A stretch of DNA of 64,000 nucleotides from Cycas panzhihuaensis (GCA_023213395.1 CM041465.1:135911741-135975740); one strand, 5' to 3'; shown: positions 34,561 to 48,300, counted from the first letter of the stretch. Notes: generated by a model not told the origin, from the sequence alone. A program made the numbers and translations.

Positions 34561-37056
34561 GGGCTTCCAGGAGGAGTGCTCGTTACTCCAGGTAACTTCT
34601 CAAGACATCCATGATGGACATCCCAGCAGCCACAGTAAGCAGCTCTTCGACTACGGTGAAAGGCTTACCCCTCCCGGTGGGTTGGGTAAGGGCTCTCCTA
34701 AAGTCGAATCGCCCGGGGCATACGGGAATAGTCTTGGGAAGTGTAGGAATCTCTGGAGGAGTGGTCTCCAGAGGAGGATCAAGCTGCGAGGTGGATGTGG
34801 AAGCACCTACTGCCTCCTTCGTAGCTTGAGACCAGGTTAACGCATAAAGAGGGGTGGTCTCAAGCATTTGGATCACCTTCTTTCCCTCACGGACCACGAA
34901 GGTGACGGGTTTCAGCGGCTGTGGATCGCGAAGAGGAAGGCGACCTGCACACCCTTCCTCTACCACGCAGCGCGGTGGATCGAGAGACCTATCCCGATTC
35001 CGGTTGTTCCTTTGCTGGACATCGCGACCTCGTTCCCCATGCTTGGGGAACAGGTCTTTATGAATGGGCTGATCGAGGTTAGGCCTCGATGTCTGCCTGG
35101 GGGACGAGTCGCGCAGTAGGATGTCGCGTGGGTGCTGTGCCCGGCAACGCGAATTGTCATGGAAACATTCTCCGTGGATGGAGCACCACCTCTTCTCAAG
35201 GGGAGGATCGATCCTCCTTGCTTGAGAAGATTGGGTGTTACCCCCTTTGGGGGGCATCGCACGGGAAGTCTGCTGGACAAGTTTATGGGGGGTTGGCGAT
35301 GAAGGAGGTTGGAGTTTTAGCTCCTTCATTGTGCACTCAAACGAGCAAATGGCAGAGGTAAGGGGGTCTAGGGTCCTCTCAGTTGGATGAGAGGTGGACC
35401 TAGCGGGCTGCGAAGGTTTGGTCTCCTTCACTGGAGGAGGTGCTTCGCAACGTTGTGAGGGCCTAGGATGTTTCTTGAGTCCCGCTTGGATCTCAATAGC
35501 CTCCAAAGCTAAACACCTCGTGATGGCAGAGTCACACATGGTCGCCCCCATCTTGAGGACTTCCACATGCACCTCGGGACGAAGTGCGTTGACAAAGAAA
35601 TCCCTCTTCAACTCCTCAAGCAATGTGGCCTTGGTGGAGTGAAGAAGGTCATGAAAGCGTCGCACAAAGTCATGATTCATCTCATCGTGACCTTGTTTAA
35701 GCGACAGAAGCGTCTTCATTCCGCTTTCGAATAGACGAGCTACGTCAAAGTAGTTGACGAACTCGTCCACTAACTGCTGGAATGAGGAGATCGAATGGGC
35801 AGGGAGGCGGTAAAACCACTTGAGGGTGTCGCCCTGTAAGGACCGCAGAAAGAGCTTCATCAAGATATGGTCGTAAGCCCAGTAATCGATGCACGTCATA
35901 GAGAAGCTACGTACATGCTCAGCTGGGTCTTGCGACGAAGTCCCGTCGAATTTGGGAACTTCAGGCGGGTGAGGCGGCAGGTTAGTCCTTAGCAGCTCAA
36001 CGGACAGAGGCGTCGACCTATAGTCCATGAAAGGACATGTCCTTGCTTGGGCTAATGGATCGACAACCAGTAAAGGAATGGATGGGGGTGGTAGACCCAT
36101 CCCTCCTTGGGAAAAGGCCCCTTGTTGGAAAGGGGGCTGCGGGCAGAAGCTCTAAAAATGAGGCGCGCTCCCTTGCACTGACGCAGCAGCAGGAGTCGTG
36201 TTAAATGCCAGAAACGGAGGATGAGGGACTGGGTTTTGCCCATATGGGCCACCCGTAGGTGGCGCGACCCCATATGGGTGCAACGGGTCCACTCCGTAGA
36301 CAGGGAGATGGCTTCCCTTACCTTGCCCCCAAGGTTGAGACGTGTAGCCTGGGGGCACGTAAAGAGAAGGACCACCAACCAGGTTTTGGACATATGTAGG
36401 AGTGGGTCCTACATGGCTGATGGCAGCGGTACTAGTAGGGCCTCGAGGCCTACTAGGGAACGCATGTACCACGTTTGGAGGTGGCACGTGCATTTGGTTT
36501 GGGCCTGGCATGCTAACCCCGAGTTGAGGGAAGGACATACCACGAGCAGGTCCTGAGGAAGTAGGACCATGACTGGAAACAAGCGGCGCGACACTCGCCT
36601 TGGGAGCTGGGGTAGACACGGCATAAGACATGTGTGCGCAGGTAGAAGCGTCGATCGTTGTAGATGACGCAGGCATGGACGAAGAAGACACTACGTTGCG
36701 CAGCATTTCTTCAAACCATCTGGGAGGCGGTTGGCGGAGAACTGCTCAAAAGTACTCACCAAGCACCTCAACCACATCGACGGGAGGGGTATCCTCATAG
36801 ACATACGAGGTCGAAGGGACTTTGCTAGGGGGTCCTGGCGCCCCTCGTAAGGCTCGCCAGTGGGGTGGCGAGTCTCGTGAGGGTCCGAATCTTCCGCTGC
36901 TTGAGCGAAAGGCTGAAAGTCATCAGGGTGGAAATGGTCATCTGGGTAGTAGATGGAATCATCGCCCTCATAGGCGGATTCTAGAACAGATGAAGGGAAC
37001 TCTTGAGTTCCCGAAATCATGGGACGGTAGGCCCAATCGGACTGGTAACCTTCCAT
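34561..37056 (-). pseudogene. Element B gag
   Basis: It starts at ATG 37056 (MEGYQSDWAY), matching A. A frameshift lies near 36840; the frame resumes at 36706 and continues through a Pro/Gly/Ser-rich part. There is one stop near 36150, then a clean 505-codon stretch at 36100-34583 with the capsid (DHILMKLFLRSLQGDTLKWF) and the zinc-knuckle variant CSIHGECFHDNSRC. Compared with A it retains tryptophan and glutamine codons that became stops there. Confidence 0.88.
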
Positions 37057-37306
37057 GGTCGAATCGGGATTCGACGACGGAGGGGGATGAGACGCTTGGC
37101 CTTCCAACAACGGCGGTAAGCCTCGTAAGCGATGCGAGAAACGTCGCATGCAATGCCCGAGCGTCGTTAGAAGAAGAGAAAAGGAAAGGAAGGAAAGTAA
37201 TGCAAACATGTTGGGGGCTACCCAACTAAAAACACGGAATGCGAACCTACCTAGAGGCAAGAACACCAACAAGAAGGGGAAGCGGATTTAGCTCCCTTAC
37301 TGGCAA

Positions 37307-37324
37307 TCCCCAGTATGGTCGCCA
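37307..37324 (-). other. Element B primer-binding site
   Basis: On the minus strand tggcgaccatactgggga, one base after the 5' LTR. It is the same tRNA-Arg-type site as in A. Confidence 0.85.
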
Positions 37325-37325
37325 G

Positions 37326-39847
37326 TGAAACACTCTCCGCGGGGCGGTGATCCAACGTCTAGCAGAAAGGGCATAAAAACAATATGTTAAACAAGCTAGA
37401 TAGCGAGGATCATACCTCGCAGGACGTCCGTGCATCGGAAAAGTGCACGGATCGCAAAGTGCCCGTTGCTTCTGTGTAGCCATTCAAAGACGAGGCCTTC
37501 CTACCCTTCGGATGGCCGGGAAGGGAAAAGAAACCTCGCGCGTCGCGGCTTCTCAAGGCAACGAGAAGGCGACGAGGGGGGCAACTAACCTAACGTATAA
37601 CGGGTAAGGAGTAAAGTGTGGCTGGGGGATGCAACATGAATGGGTTTTCTATTCCTATGTTATGTAAAGTAAAGGAACAGTGCGAGAAAGAAAATGTAAA
37701 ATAAAATATTATTTTCCTTTTCCTTTATGTTCCTTTATCTATCACAATAAATGTAAAGAGACACAAAAGCGTAAAGAAAATACGAAAGAAATGCGAAGAA
37801 TACCTGGATCTGGCGTTCGAGTAGGAGCACAGGTTCCCCTTCTCGGTTGCGCTCCTTTCCTCCTTCCTCCGCGCATGCAACGTCGATCGATGGTAATGAA
37901 GGGGTTCACTTACCTCCCCTAGAGCATGCAAGGACTAAATAAAATGAAAGGACGAAAAGCAAAGCTCAAAATGAAAAGGGAGAAGAAATACCGTGCGAGA
38001 GCTGACTGGCAACAGGTTGATCTCGCGCACCACTCCCTCTAACGTGATCCTGCGAACAAACAGAGACAACGCCTTCCTCTCGGGAGAGAGGCTACGAAGC
38101 ACGACAAGATATATATATATATATATATACTGAAATGAAATCAACTAAGCTAGAAAACTTGAGTTATGCACCAACACGTAACAAAAATGAAACAAGGCTA
38201 CGCGGTAAGCATATAAACTATCGTGCAATATAAAACATACTACATGGGACTGAGTATAGCCTCGGGATGGCTAACTCACCCACAAGAGGTCTCCACGGGG
38301 TTTCGGGAAGGCAATGCTAGCGGGCAACAAGGTGAGACAGGTAGTGGTAGGTTACCTACACCAAGAGGAAAGCTCAAACCAACTCTCTTAGGCTTTCCTA
38401 GCTCCGTTTCCTAAGAAAGCGCGGGTGGTAAAGGGAGAGAGGATAAGGGACAAAACCCTTGTGGAGAAGGATGGCAATGGGGGACAGAACCCCGCCTATC
38501 CCCCTTAAATCCTCATGTAAAACCCTTTATACCGGCTAGCTCAGAAAAAAGTGAAAGAGAAAGCTAAGAGGGAAAGGATGAGTCTCAAGGAAATGCAAGA
38601 AAATGTACCCAATCTAGGGCAGCACTATAGTAAGTTACAACTAGCTAAGATTACTTGCATTGAATGACCAAGGAAATCTCAAAGAAAGTGCATGCAAAAG
38701 AGAGAAAAGAGTTTGCAAGTAGAACAATAAAAAGCAAGGAAAAAAGCACCAACAAGAGACAAGAAATACCTTGAATGGGAAAGAGCAAGTGCATGCATGC
38801 ACTTGGCCACTTGGAGTAGTAGCACAAACAATGTCTAAAGGCTGGTTTTGAGTGTCATTTGCAAGAAAATAGAAGGAAGAAGCTCCATGCAAGTTGGGAG
38901 CTAAAAATTGGTCCTTTGGAGTAGTCTCTTTAGTGAAGAAATCCCTTGGAGCTTGGAGTATTTGTGAGGGAGAGTGGAACTTGTGGTGGAGAAACGTAGG
39001 GGCAAAGAATGGCCTGCAACTCACCGTGGTAGCAGCCCACTTCACCTCTGTCCAACTGCTGTACATGAAGTTCTTTTATTACTGTGTCTTCCTCTTGTCT
39101 TTTAGTGAAGAGTTGCTCTTAGAAATCTTGAAAAGTGAGCCCAAGAATGATGCAAATGAATAAAAAAAGGCTTTTATGCCTTGAGCATAGTAAGTGAACG
39201 TTGGGGGCATTGGGGCACCTCCAATCGTACGGAGCCACACGGCAGTTTTCGCGAAAAAACGCGGAAACTGTCGCGTGGTTTCTCTTTTTTTAAATTTTAA
39301 ACAGTCGTACCACGACAAACTCTGCGGCACTGCCTAGTTTACCGTGATACCAGCCCGAAATCCAAAAAAAGAGAAAAAATGCAACAGAAAAACCTATTTT
39401 TAGGTAAGGTCAAAAAGCTAAACATGAAATACACCAATTGGGGGGAGGTCCAGGCAGTGGGCGAGTACCCAAAACGATGCAAAGAGCCCTAACTAAGGGT
39501 TAAACCAAGCTTAGGAAGGACTTGCAACATAAGCGACATACTGTAACAAGAATAAACAAGCTGGCAAGAGCATTCCGAGAGACCATAGAGACATCATGGG
39601 TGGTTGTCGCCATACAGGGTGTCGCATTCACTGAGGAATACCCCCGCTGTGAGTCGTCATAGGCGGAGGGGTGCCGTTAGGCACATGCATTATGAGCAGG
39701 CAGTCAAACAAATGCATGTAGGCAGGCACATGTCAATCAAACTATTCTAAATTACCTTAATTAATCATAGGTAAGAAAAGTAAGAACATATACCTGAACA
39801 AACCTGTGTCGATGCGTCCCGAGTCCATTCCCAATAGCCGGGAAACA
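37326..39847 (-). repeat. Element B 5' LTR (2522 bases)
   Basis: In plus coordinates it runs from tgaaacactc at 37326 to agccgggaaaca at 39847, beside the AGCCC duplication. It holds a TATA-like run at 38109-38129. It is full length and carries the block missing from A's 3' LTR. Confidence 0.93.
38109..38129 (-). promoter_or_regulatory. TATA-box candidate of element B 5' LTR
   Basis: A (ta)n tract at the position conserved with A (6818) and the other B LTR, followed on the minus strand by a conserved cctctctcccgagagg block. Transcription of B would start shortly after it, leftward. Confidence 0.45.
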
Positions 39848-39852
39848 AGCCC

Positions 39853-42220
39853 CAAAGAAAAAGTAATAAATTAAAAGAAATAGTAGAATTTAGGGTTCTC
39901 TTTAGAGAACTTTATTGCCAAGAGAAGATCAACCTCCTTAACATAATAAAGGTACCTACAACCATAATGTATAAGTAAATGTTAGCTAAAAGCCTATATA
40001 GGATAGCAAATAAGATGTAAATAATTAGTACTCAATAGATAGATCCTTTGCAAAATGAAAACTAAGCCTTCAATTTATGAAAAAAGATTTATTATAGCCT
40101 AAACAGAAAGGTCTACTTTAACCACTTTAAAATCCTTAAAGAACTACTCAACTAGCTCTAAATTATAAACCTATGAACTAAGAATCTAATGGTTAAAACA
40201 ATTCATAAAGTAGACCTTCTCTTGAAAAGTTATAGTAGTAATAGTATAAGGTACTCCTTATAAACAAAAAAACTAAATTAGGGTGGCTTAAGAGCCCTTC
40301 AAATATTAGCCCTTAGCCTCAGAAGGTCACCATGTAACCACTTACTAGTCTACTAAGGGGTTAATAGATTAGAGATCACTATCAATCATTAACTAATCTT
40401 TTTAATTAATCAAAATTAATTTAAAATAAATTATAAGATCAGAAATTTACCCTTTTAGAGATGAAGGCCCCAGTCATAGGGGGATTTGCATATGACCACC
40501 TACTAGGGATAGGCACCTCCCATGGATTTAGATGCATTATGAAATATGGTTAAATTTATTTCAAACTTTATAAAAAATAAATCTTTTAATAAAAAAAAAA
40601 AAATCAAATATTATACGGTCATGCAAACTTTTTCACGGACAGAGGCAAGATATTATAGTAAAAATTCCTTCAAATTGTATTAGGATTATATTGAGAGACT
40701 TCAATATTGATTTAAGATACAAGCAGGGCCAAGATCTAATTATTCCAAGCTTCGACTGGGTTATATAAAGTCATATGGTGACAATTTAGTTGATAGAGGG
40801 CACAGATGTGTCATAATCCATAGATCTCAAATTTCTCTATTAAATCACATTGAAAAAGCCCTGATCTACTGCAAACACACTCTAACACATAGTACAATAG
40901 GCCTAAGAAAGATTACGAGATAAATCTAAGTCCAAGAAATAAGATAAAACACAATTGATATTGGAAATAGAGAAATAGAGGTTAAACAACATGCAAATAA
41001 TAGAGACAGTACGTTATTTTTTATTGAAACTACTATAGTAGGACTGCGGATTGATTACAATCAACTAAGTAGTAACTAAGAATAGAAAACATGGTGAATA
41101 CACCCTACAGAAATGTCAAGGATGCTAGAAACTACCAAAATTAAGTGAAATATATAGAAATAGAGGTAAATAGGATGTTATTTTTTATAGACAAGCTCTC
41201 ATTTCTTAGCAGGACTTACAAAAAAAAATGAATAAATGCATATAAACATGTTATGATACCATGTTAAATTGATTAATAGAATTACTATTACAAATGTACA
41301 TGTAAATATATCAAACTAAAAGTAGGAAATATTAAAAAACACAATAAATACATGCAAAATTCTTACAAAAAAATATGATGGGGAAATTAATTATATCGTG
41401 TAAATATATTTTAGTAATGCTTCTACATATCTAAAAACTTAATGTATAAATGAGAGAGATTGTACTTAATTTATAAGCATATGAAACTTGAATACAATAA
41501 TTTGATTGGCTGATATAATGGGCTACCATTATTGGCTTATTATTTGGTAATTAGGTGGACCCAATAATATTATAAATTATATTTTAATTACAAATAAGGT
41601 TTACACCCAATGTTACAAATGATATATAATAATATTATAAAGATACATAATATACAAATATACATTAGGCTATCATTATATTTTAATAAGACCACCATTA
41701 AAGATAATTTAAACTTGAAATATTAATAAAGATAACTCTCAAATTTACACACAAAACTTTGCCAGCCTTGCAAGGGGAATGGTTAGGATCCTTAAACTTA
41801 TCACTCTGTATATGCTAATGGTCTTTCTTGAACTTTGTGGATATTAGAGAAGCTAATTAATTATTAGGTGTATTAAGTGGGAGGTTGAGGTGTAAACTTT
41901 CCTTAAAGTTTAAAGACCAGGCTAGACTTAGAGGGGGTGAATACCTTGATCTTGAATCCTTCGCTATATCTATCATTAGGCATAAGAATAACACAAGTGA
42001 ATCAATAGTATTAAAGGGGGTAATGGCCTTTTAGCATCCCACATTTTAAAGTATATAAATCTTAATTCTTATATATTAATATATAAGTTCCTTAATCTAC
42101 CACCTATGGGTAGGTGCTACTATATAGAATAGTAATTGAGAGATTCTTAAAGACCTTAATACTTAGTATTCTAGTTTAGTATCCCCTTAAATAGATAGGA
42201 TACAAAGACACATTAAAATA
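39853..42220. other. AT-rich noncoding region; may include the G0 5' LTR
   Basis: There is no reading frame that I can support. Pre-insertion, this DNA was continuous with 23355, so it may be the upstream part of G0. One hint is tgatacca at 41254-41261 followed by tgttaaattg, which on the minus strand reads as an LTR end followed by TGGTATCA, the start of an initiator-Met primer site. The last 300 bases probably belong to the copia element C3. Nothing else is recognised. Confidence 0.35.
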
Positions 42221-42229
42221 CAACACAAA

Positions 42230-44613
42230 TGTTTGTGTCAAATACAATTAAGCTTAGTGGAACTAATAATTTTATGGCTTGAAAAAAATAAATCAAAAGC
42301 CTCTTGATAATAAATGACTATTGGGCCTATGTCAATGGGGATATTGCTCAATCAACACCCACTAAGGACCCAAATAACCTTGATCAAGAGATTTTACCAG
42401 ATCTTATTGCTCTTGTAGCATTCAAAGTTAAACATAATAATACCTTTTCTTTCTTACACCTTGCCATAGAAGACCAAGTGGACCAAAACATAAAAACTAC
42501 TAAAACATCTCATGAGGCTTGGAGCATAATATGCTCCATCTATGAGAGAAATGATGAATCAAGGTCCATCACCTTAAAAGCTTATCTCTTTACCATTCCC
42601 TTTGCTAGCACTAACTGCACACCTTATAGAAATCAAAACCATTAGAAATTAACTCATCAACCTTAGTGCCCCTCCTTTTGATCATGACTTTATGTATAGT
42701 GTCATCAACATCCTTCATATTGAATATAATAGTTTTATATCTAGACTATATGATACTTTTACCAAAATAGAATTCAATACCTTGGAAGGACTTTTGCTTA
42801 GGGAGAAGAACATCCTAAATCACTAAGGAGTGGCATCCACATATGACTCTACACCTACACTTACAGTTAAAAATCTAGGGAGGTATCAACCACCTCAACA
42901 ACAATGTTAATAGCCATCTCAAATATAACCCATTCCTTAATAATTTAGTTCAATGAACCTCACATAATAATAACAACCACAACCTTTAAGGAACTAGTAG
43001 AGAATACAAAATGTCATATACATGTATTATGGTAAAAATGGGCATCTTGTAGTAGATTGTAGAAGAAGATAAGAAAACATACAAGTCCTACAAAACCAAG
43101 GTGGATAATAAGGATGCCAATATTTTTAGTAGAATGGGAACTAGGGCAACTAGGGTAGAAATTAAAATTAGGGACAATCTAATAGGCAAAGAAACTAACT
43201 AAGGAACCAAAGGTTCAACTAGAATGCCTAATAAGGAAGTAACATATTTACTTCATAAGGTAATTTAGAGAAGAATTTTTATGCAACCTTGTCATCCTAA
43301 CATGATGATAAGTTTTGGTTGATTGAATATAGTATCACTCATCACGTGATTAGCACTAAAAGACTTACTTAAGGATGCCCATTCCATTAAGGCTCAAATG
43401 GTGATATTTAGAGACAATCTCATATATGATGTCACAAAAACTGGAAGAGTCCTTATTGTTTTGAAGAACTCCAAAATTCATAACCATATTAGCAACATTC
43501 TTTTAGTTCTTAGCATGAAATAGAACTTACTATCAGTTAGCCAAATCGATAAGCAGAATCTTAATGTTTTATTTAGCTAAGGTACCTACACCATCATAGA
43601 TCATACCATGAGATAATTGATAGCTATAGGACATGAGAATAGTGGGCTATATAAGTTAGATAGAGTTTCCCTCATCGTCACCCCACAACAACATGGCAAT
43701 CAAGGTAGTGAATTTATATAAAATAATCACTTTGATAAAGGAAAATAGATCATAGTTAAAGACCCAACCATGGAAGAGACTCAAGATGAATGTTCACATC
43801 AAGATACCCCCATCAAAGAAGACCAAGGATTAATTATGGCACCAATGCTTAGGTCAACTAAATACACAAAGCCTTAACCTAGTATATAGGCTACAAATGG
43901 TACATGGGTTGCCAATAATTTAAAAAAAAAAAAAGTACATTTGTGAGTCTTGCTTGGTATGAAAATAATAAAAAGAGTCATTCCCTTCCAACAAGGCTTG
44001 GTATACATCTAAACCATTAGGGTAGGTCCACTTCGATATATTTAGACCCATGTCATTTTCTTCCTTTAATGGTATTTGGTTCTTCATAACCTTTGTTAAT
44101 AATTATTTGGAAAAAGTTTGGGTCTATTTTCTTTAACACAAATATGAAGCTTTTGAGAAATTCAAGAACTTCAAGGTAGAAATTAAAAATAAAACTACCA
44201 TGATAATCAAGGTCCTTAGATCAAATAATAAGGGAAAATACACTTCAAATTGGTTTACTAATTACCATTGAAATTTTTAGATAAAATACTAATTCTCTAC
44301 TCTACACACACCCCAATAAAATGGTGTGGCAGAAAGAATAAACTAAACTTTGGTGAATAAGGTAAAGGCTATATTGAAAGCTATAAACTTAGCTACCTAT
44401 TTTTGGGTTGAAGATCTCTTTACTACCATATATCTCACAAACAGAAGTACCACCATAGTAGTAAGAGATATAACACACAAAGAGGCCTAGTTAGGCATAA
44501 AGCCTACCATCTCGTACTTAAGGAGATTTAATTGTACAACTTATAAGTTCATCCCCAAAGAAAATAAGAAAAAGGTATATAGCACTATTAGAAATCAAGC
44601 ATATACCACTTAG
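42230..44613 (+). pseudogene. Copia element C3, gag-protease-integrase remnant
   Basis: This decayed plus-strand copia sequence differs in gag from C1/C2. Gag begins near 42245 (IQLSGTNNFMAW-like), and its clean part at 42304-42645 has HEAWSIICSIYERNDESRSI. A zinc-knuckle remnant lies near 43025-43070. The protease/pre-integrase region is near 43310-43600 (SITHHVIS and LLSVSQIDKQ). The integrase core is near 44030-44480 (a catalytic region and YFWVEDLF). It is full of stops. It ends at 44613, where the LTR of the minus-strand copia array begins, so the array probably inserted into it. Confidence 0.7.
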
Positions 44614-44911
44614 TGAAAGGAGTAGATCTATCCTTCATCTCCATGTACTAAACATAAAGGTAAACATCACAGCAAGAGAGACTTAAGAGAAAAAGAGTAG
44701 GTCTTATAAAATGGAGAGGTAAGAATGAGCCCGCTCCATTAAGCTTTTATTGTTATATTGAGAGAGGGAGCATTAGAGTTAAGTGAAATAAAATTACATA
44801 TAATGCACATGAAAGTTAATTTTACTTAAGTGATCTAATTTAAAGTTTACTTAAAACCATTTTTAGGAATAATCAACTAATGTAATAACCTTGTGATATT
44901 AGCCTGTTTCA
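44614..44911 (-). repeat. C2 3' LTR
   Basis: In plus coordinates it runs from tgaaaggagt at 44614 to ctgtttca at 44911. The minus-strand polypurine tract (ccattaagagggagat) at 44912-44927 precedes it. It closely matches 51929-52226 and 61450-61751. Confidence 0.88.
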
Positions 44912-45410
44912 ATCTCCCTCTTAATGGTAGAAGGTCGTTTCATTCTATTTTATTTTATCCTATGAGGTCTTCATTTGAGCCTCTTATAAAGCAAACTACT
45001 GTGACTCTTTTGTGGGAAACTCTCATGGGGAAGAAAACCCACAAACTTTCTAATCTACTAATTTGGATCAGGTGACTCTTTAAATGAAGCCAAATAGCCA
45101 ATCAGTACAATGAATTTTGTAGCTAAAATCTACTAAGTCTCCATATACCATTTGGTCATCCCCCATGCCCTTTCTAGTTTTCATAGGTTTTAATTTTCTA
45201 AAATGATATAACCCTCATCCTTTTGTACCCATAAGGGAATTTTATGAATGGGATAGAGTAGAGACTTACTCTTGTCCTTTTATGCCCACAAGGGGTTTTC
45301 ACAAATGAGACAGAGTATGATGGTCCTATTATCATCTCCTTTAATCAATTAGAGATAGAGGCCCTAAGGCCAAGTTACCTTCAAAGCTATTCAAACTTCA
45401 TCCTCTTCAG
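44912..45410 (-). other. C2 polypurine tract and 3' untranslated region
   Basis: It extends from the RNase H end (near 45410) to the polypurine tract. It contains the same gtgaaaacccc-type modules as C1 (for example near 45300 and 45240). The chimeric units keep only the part from about 45300 to the LTR. Confidence 0.75.
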
Positions 45411-46870
45411 TAGTTTAGTGAAGATATCAGCCACTTAATCTATTATAGGATAGTAGTCTAGTTGAATTTTTCCATAATAAACTAGTTCTCTAATATCGTA
45501 GACTTTTATACTTATATCTTTAGTATGATTATAAAATATAGGATTTTTAGCCATTTGTATTGTAGATTGATTATTTACATATAAGCTGGTAGAACTTGTT
45601 TAGGAGGCATTCAATGTATTCAATAATTTTCTAAGCTATATTACCTCCTTGCTTGTCTTAGAAGTAGTAACATATTCATCTTCGATAGTTGATCTATGAC
45701 TATCTTATATCATCTGGATCTCCATGATATTGATGTTGTTCTAAGAAATGTTGCATACTTAGATGTGGATCTTTCTATGTCTTTATCTCTAGAAAAGTTT
45801 GAGTCTATGTATATACAAAGTTTGAATTCTGTATTGGGTTCATAAAGTAGACCATATTTGTTAGTCATCTTTAGGTACCTTAACACTCGTACTGCAGCCT
45901 GCCAGTTATTCTACTTAGGATTTAAAATGAATCTTATAAGAATATTGACAAACTATGTAATATCTAGCCTTATGGTGGTAGTATAAATGAGACTACCTAC
46001 AAGTTACTTATAGAGTGTTGTGTCTACCTCCCTAGTGTCACCATCAACTGAGAGTTTAATATTAGGTTCCATAGGTATAGCCATTGGTTGAGCATCTTCC
46101 AACTAAAACTTTGTTAGAAGATCATTGATATATTTTTCTTCGAAGAGAAAAATTTTTCCATTCTTTTAAGTTACTTCAATTCCTAAGTAATATTTCATGA
46201 ATATGAGGTTAGATAATTCAAAAGCTTTAGTAAGGTCCTTCTTCAGCTTGTTGATTACCTATTCATTATTCCTCATTATTAGCATATCATCCACAATGAT
46301 TAAGAGGTAAGTGACTTTATCATTTTAGTACTTGATGAATAGTGTTGCATCAATATCTTGATAGTTACAAATCTCATATCCAAGTTGCCTCATTCTTTTA
46401 GACAACTTAGTAAACCAAGCACATGGGGCTTGTTTTAGGTTGTATAAGGACTTTCTGAACTTACAAACCTTATACTCTAGAACAATGATCTTATATCCTT
46501 ATGGATAAGCCATATAAATTTCTTCTTCAACGTCCCCATTGAGAAATGCAGTCTTAACATTGAGTTGGTAGATTTTCCAACCCTATTAAGCAACTAAGGC
46601 TACAAGAGTTCTGATTGTATGCCACTTGGTTATAAGAGCAAAGATTTTAGTATAATCAATGCCTTCCCTTTGCATGAATCCTTTTGCTACCAACCTTGCC
46701 TTATGTTTTTCTAGGGTGCCATCTAATCTATTCTTGTTTTTTAATATCCATTTATTTTGAACTACCTCTCTTCCAAGTGGTAGATCAATAAGCTTCCATG
46801 TACCATTCTTAATAAGAGATTGGTACTCTTCATTCATGGAATTTCTCTAAGCTATATGCTTTATAGCTTC
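45411..46870 (-). pseudogene. C2 reverse transcriptase and RNase H
   Basis: The clean N-terminal RT piece at 46837-46586 shows NKWILKNKNRLDGTLEKHKA and ARLVAKGFMQREGIDYTK, classical copia RT. Downstream on the minus strand are KTAFLNGDVEEEIYM, the catalytic IIVDDML near 46290, and KYYLGIEVT near 46185. RNase H follows (YIDSNFSRDKD near 45830) and fades at about 45420. There are many stops and small shifts. Confidence 0.83.
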
Positions 46871-48300
46871 TTGGTACATTAAGGGCTCTTCATTAAGAGC
46901 AAGGTGTAGTTATGTTGGTTTACGCTCAATGGAAAGTGATTCGTATATCCTTGCTCTATGGGCACATCTAGTGCGAGTTTTGCCTACCTCATCTAGTCAC
47001 ATATCCTTGTGTAGCTGGTAGGCTTTATAAAAACCTCGAGTTGGGAATGAAGTTTTTATTTCCATAGCCTCGTGGTCTTCGTTTTGATCCTAAAAAGGAT
47101 AATATGAAATGTTTGGCATGGAGGAAGTTGATGATGCTGGAGAATATGGGTCATCCACTGATGTTGGAGAAGGTGGTCCTTCTGTTATAGCTTTGACTTT
47201 ATCAACTTGGTTATCCTTAAATGATAGTATTAGATGTATACATATTAGATGAGAGTCATAGCTTGTATTCCCTAGGTCTTTATTATCAGATTCCAAGATT
47301 TTCAATAATTATTGAGATCTTCCCCCCCTTAAATTTTATAATCTAGACATCAAATTTAATAGCATTGTTAAATCAATACGAAGGTATCTTAGAGTTAAGT
47401 TTGAGTAATTAATCTTTAGTCTCCACAAAGATAACATCTCTAGTGTACTGTGAAGGTAGGAAAACCTTATATCACTTTTTGTCCATAGGGTATCTGACAA
47501 AGATACCTTTGAGGTTCTATCCTAGAGCTTGTTTCCATGTTCCTCCAAAATATGAGTATAACAAGTAGAGCTGAAAATTTATAAGTTAGAGCTAGAGGGG
47601 TTTTAGCCATACCATATTTCATGTGAAGAGGGGTCAATCTTAGAGGGACTAATAATGTTGATATAATACACAGTAGTCCAGATAGCCTCAACCTAAAGAT
47701 AGATAGGGACATTCTTGTATATAAGCATAGCATGGGTTATATTTATGATGGTCCTATTCATGCACTTGGCAACTCTATTTTACTAGGGTGTACCTATAAT
47801 AGTGGTCTGAAGTTTAATCCCATGATGATATAGGTATGATTTAAACTTATTAGAGGTGTACTCACCATCATTATTAGTCATAACCATCTTGATCTTAAAT
47901 CCTAATTCACTCTCCACGCTAGCCTTGAAACCTTGAAATAAAGAAAAACCTTCATCTTTCTTTATAAGAAAAGCAACCCATACTTTCTTAGTAAAATCAT
48001 CAATGAAAGTAATATAGTACCACTTTTGTTTAAGAGAAGGAATGGGTATAGGATGGCATATATCTAACTATACAAGCCGTAAAGGTTAATAAGATTTTCA
48101 CTAACTATGAGAAAAGGGTTATCTTTGAGATTTGGAAATGATACATGCTTCACGTTTGAAAGGCTTAGAGGAGAGCCTAGGCATACTAGTGGCATGTAGT
48201 TCTCTTAAATGATCAATTTTGATATGGCCCATATAAGCATGCCATAGGGCCGCTTAGGACAACTTTTGAGGAGTCAAGGTTGTGGTAAAAATAGAGTCAT
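46871..48300 (-). pseudogene. C2 integrase and integrase-RT linker
   Basis: The pre-integrase zinc region is ALWHAYMGHIKIDHLRELHA near 48250-48190. The DDE core includes YYITFIDDFTKKVWVAFL near 48010 and a catalytic MTNNDGEYTSNKF segment near 47860. It ends near 47450, and an acidic/serine-rich linker follows (47305-47090, SPASSTSSM). In-frame stops occur throughout, for example near 48110. Confidence 0.8.

Larger units (their letters stand above)
23361..39847 (-). mobile_element. Element B: Tat/Retand-type Ty3/gypsy retrotransposon
   Basis: This is a complete 16.5 kb sister of element A on the minus strand. It has LTRs of 2532 (left, 3') and 2522 bases (right, 5'), a primer-binding site, gag-protease-RT-RNase H-integrase, an antisense PMD-like gene (here on the + strand) and an archaeal-type RNase H. 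It carries more frameshifts than A. Only 3 kb of old gypsy sequence separates it from A, so the two form a large inverted pair. The two LTRs differ at scattered sites, mostly transitions, so the insertion is not recent. Confidence 0.93.
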
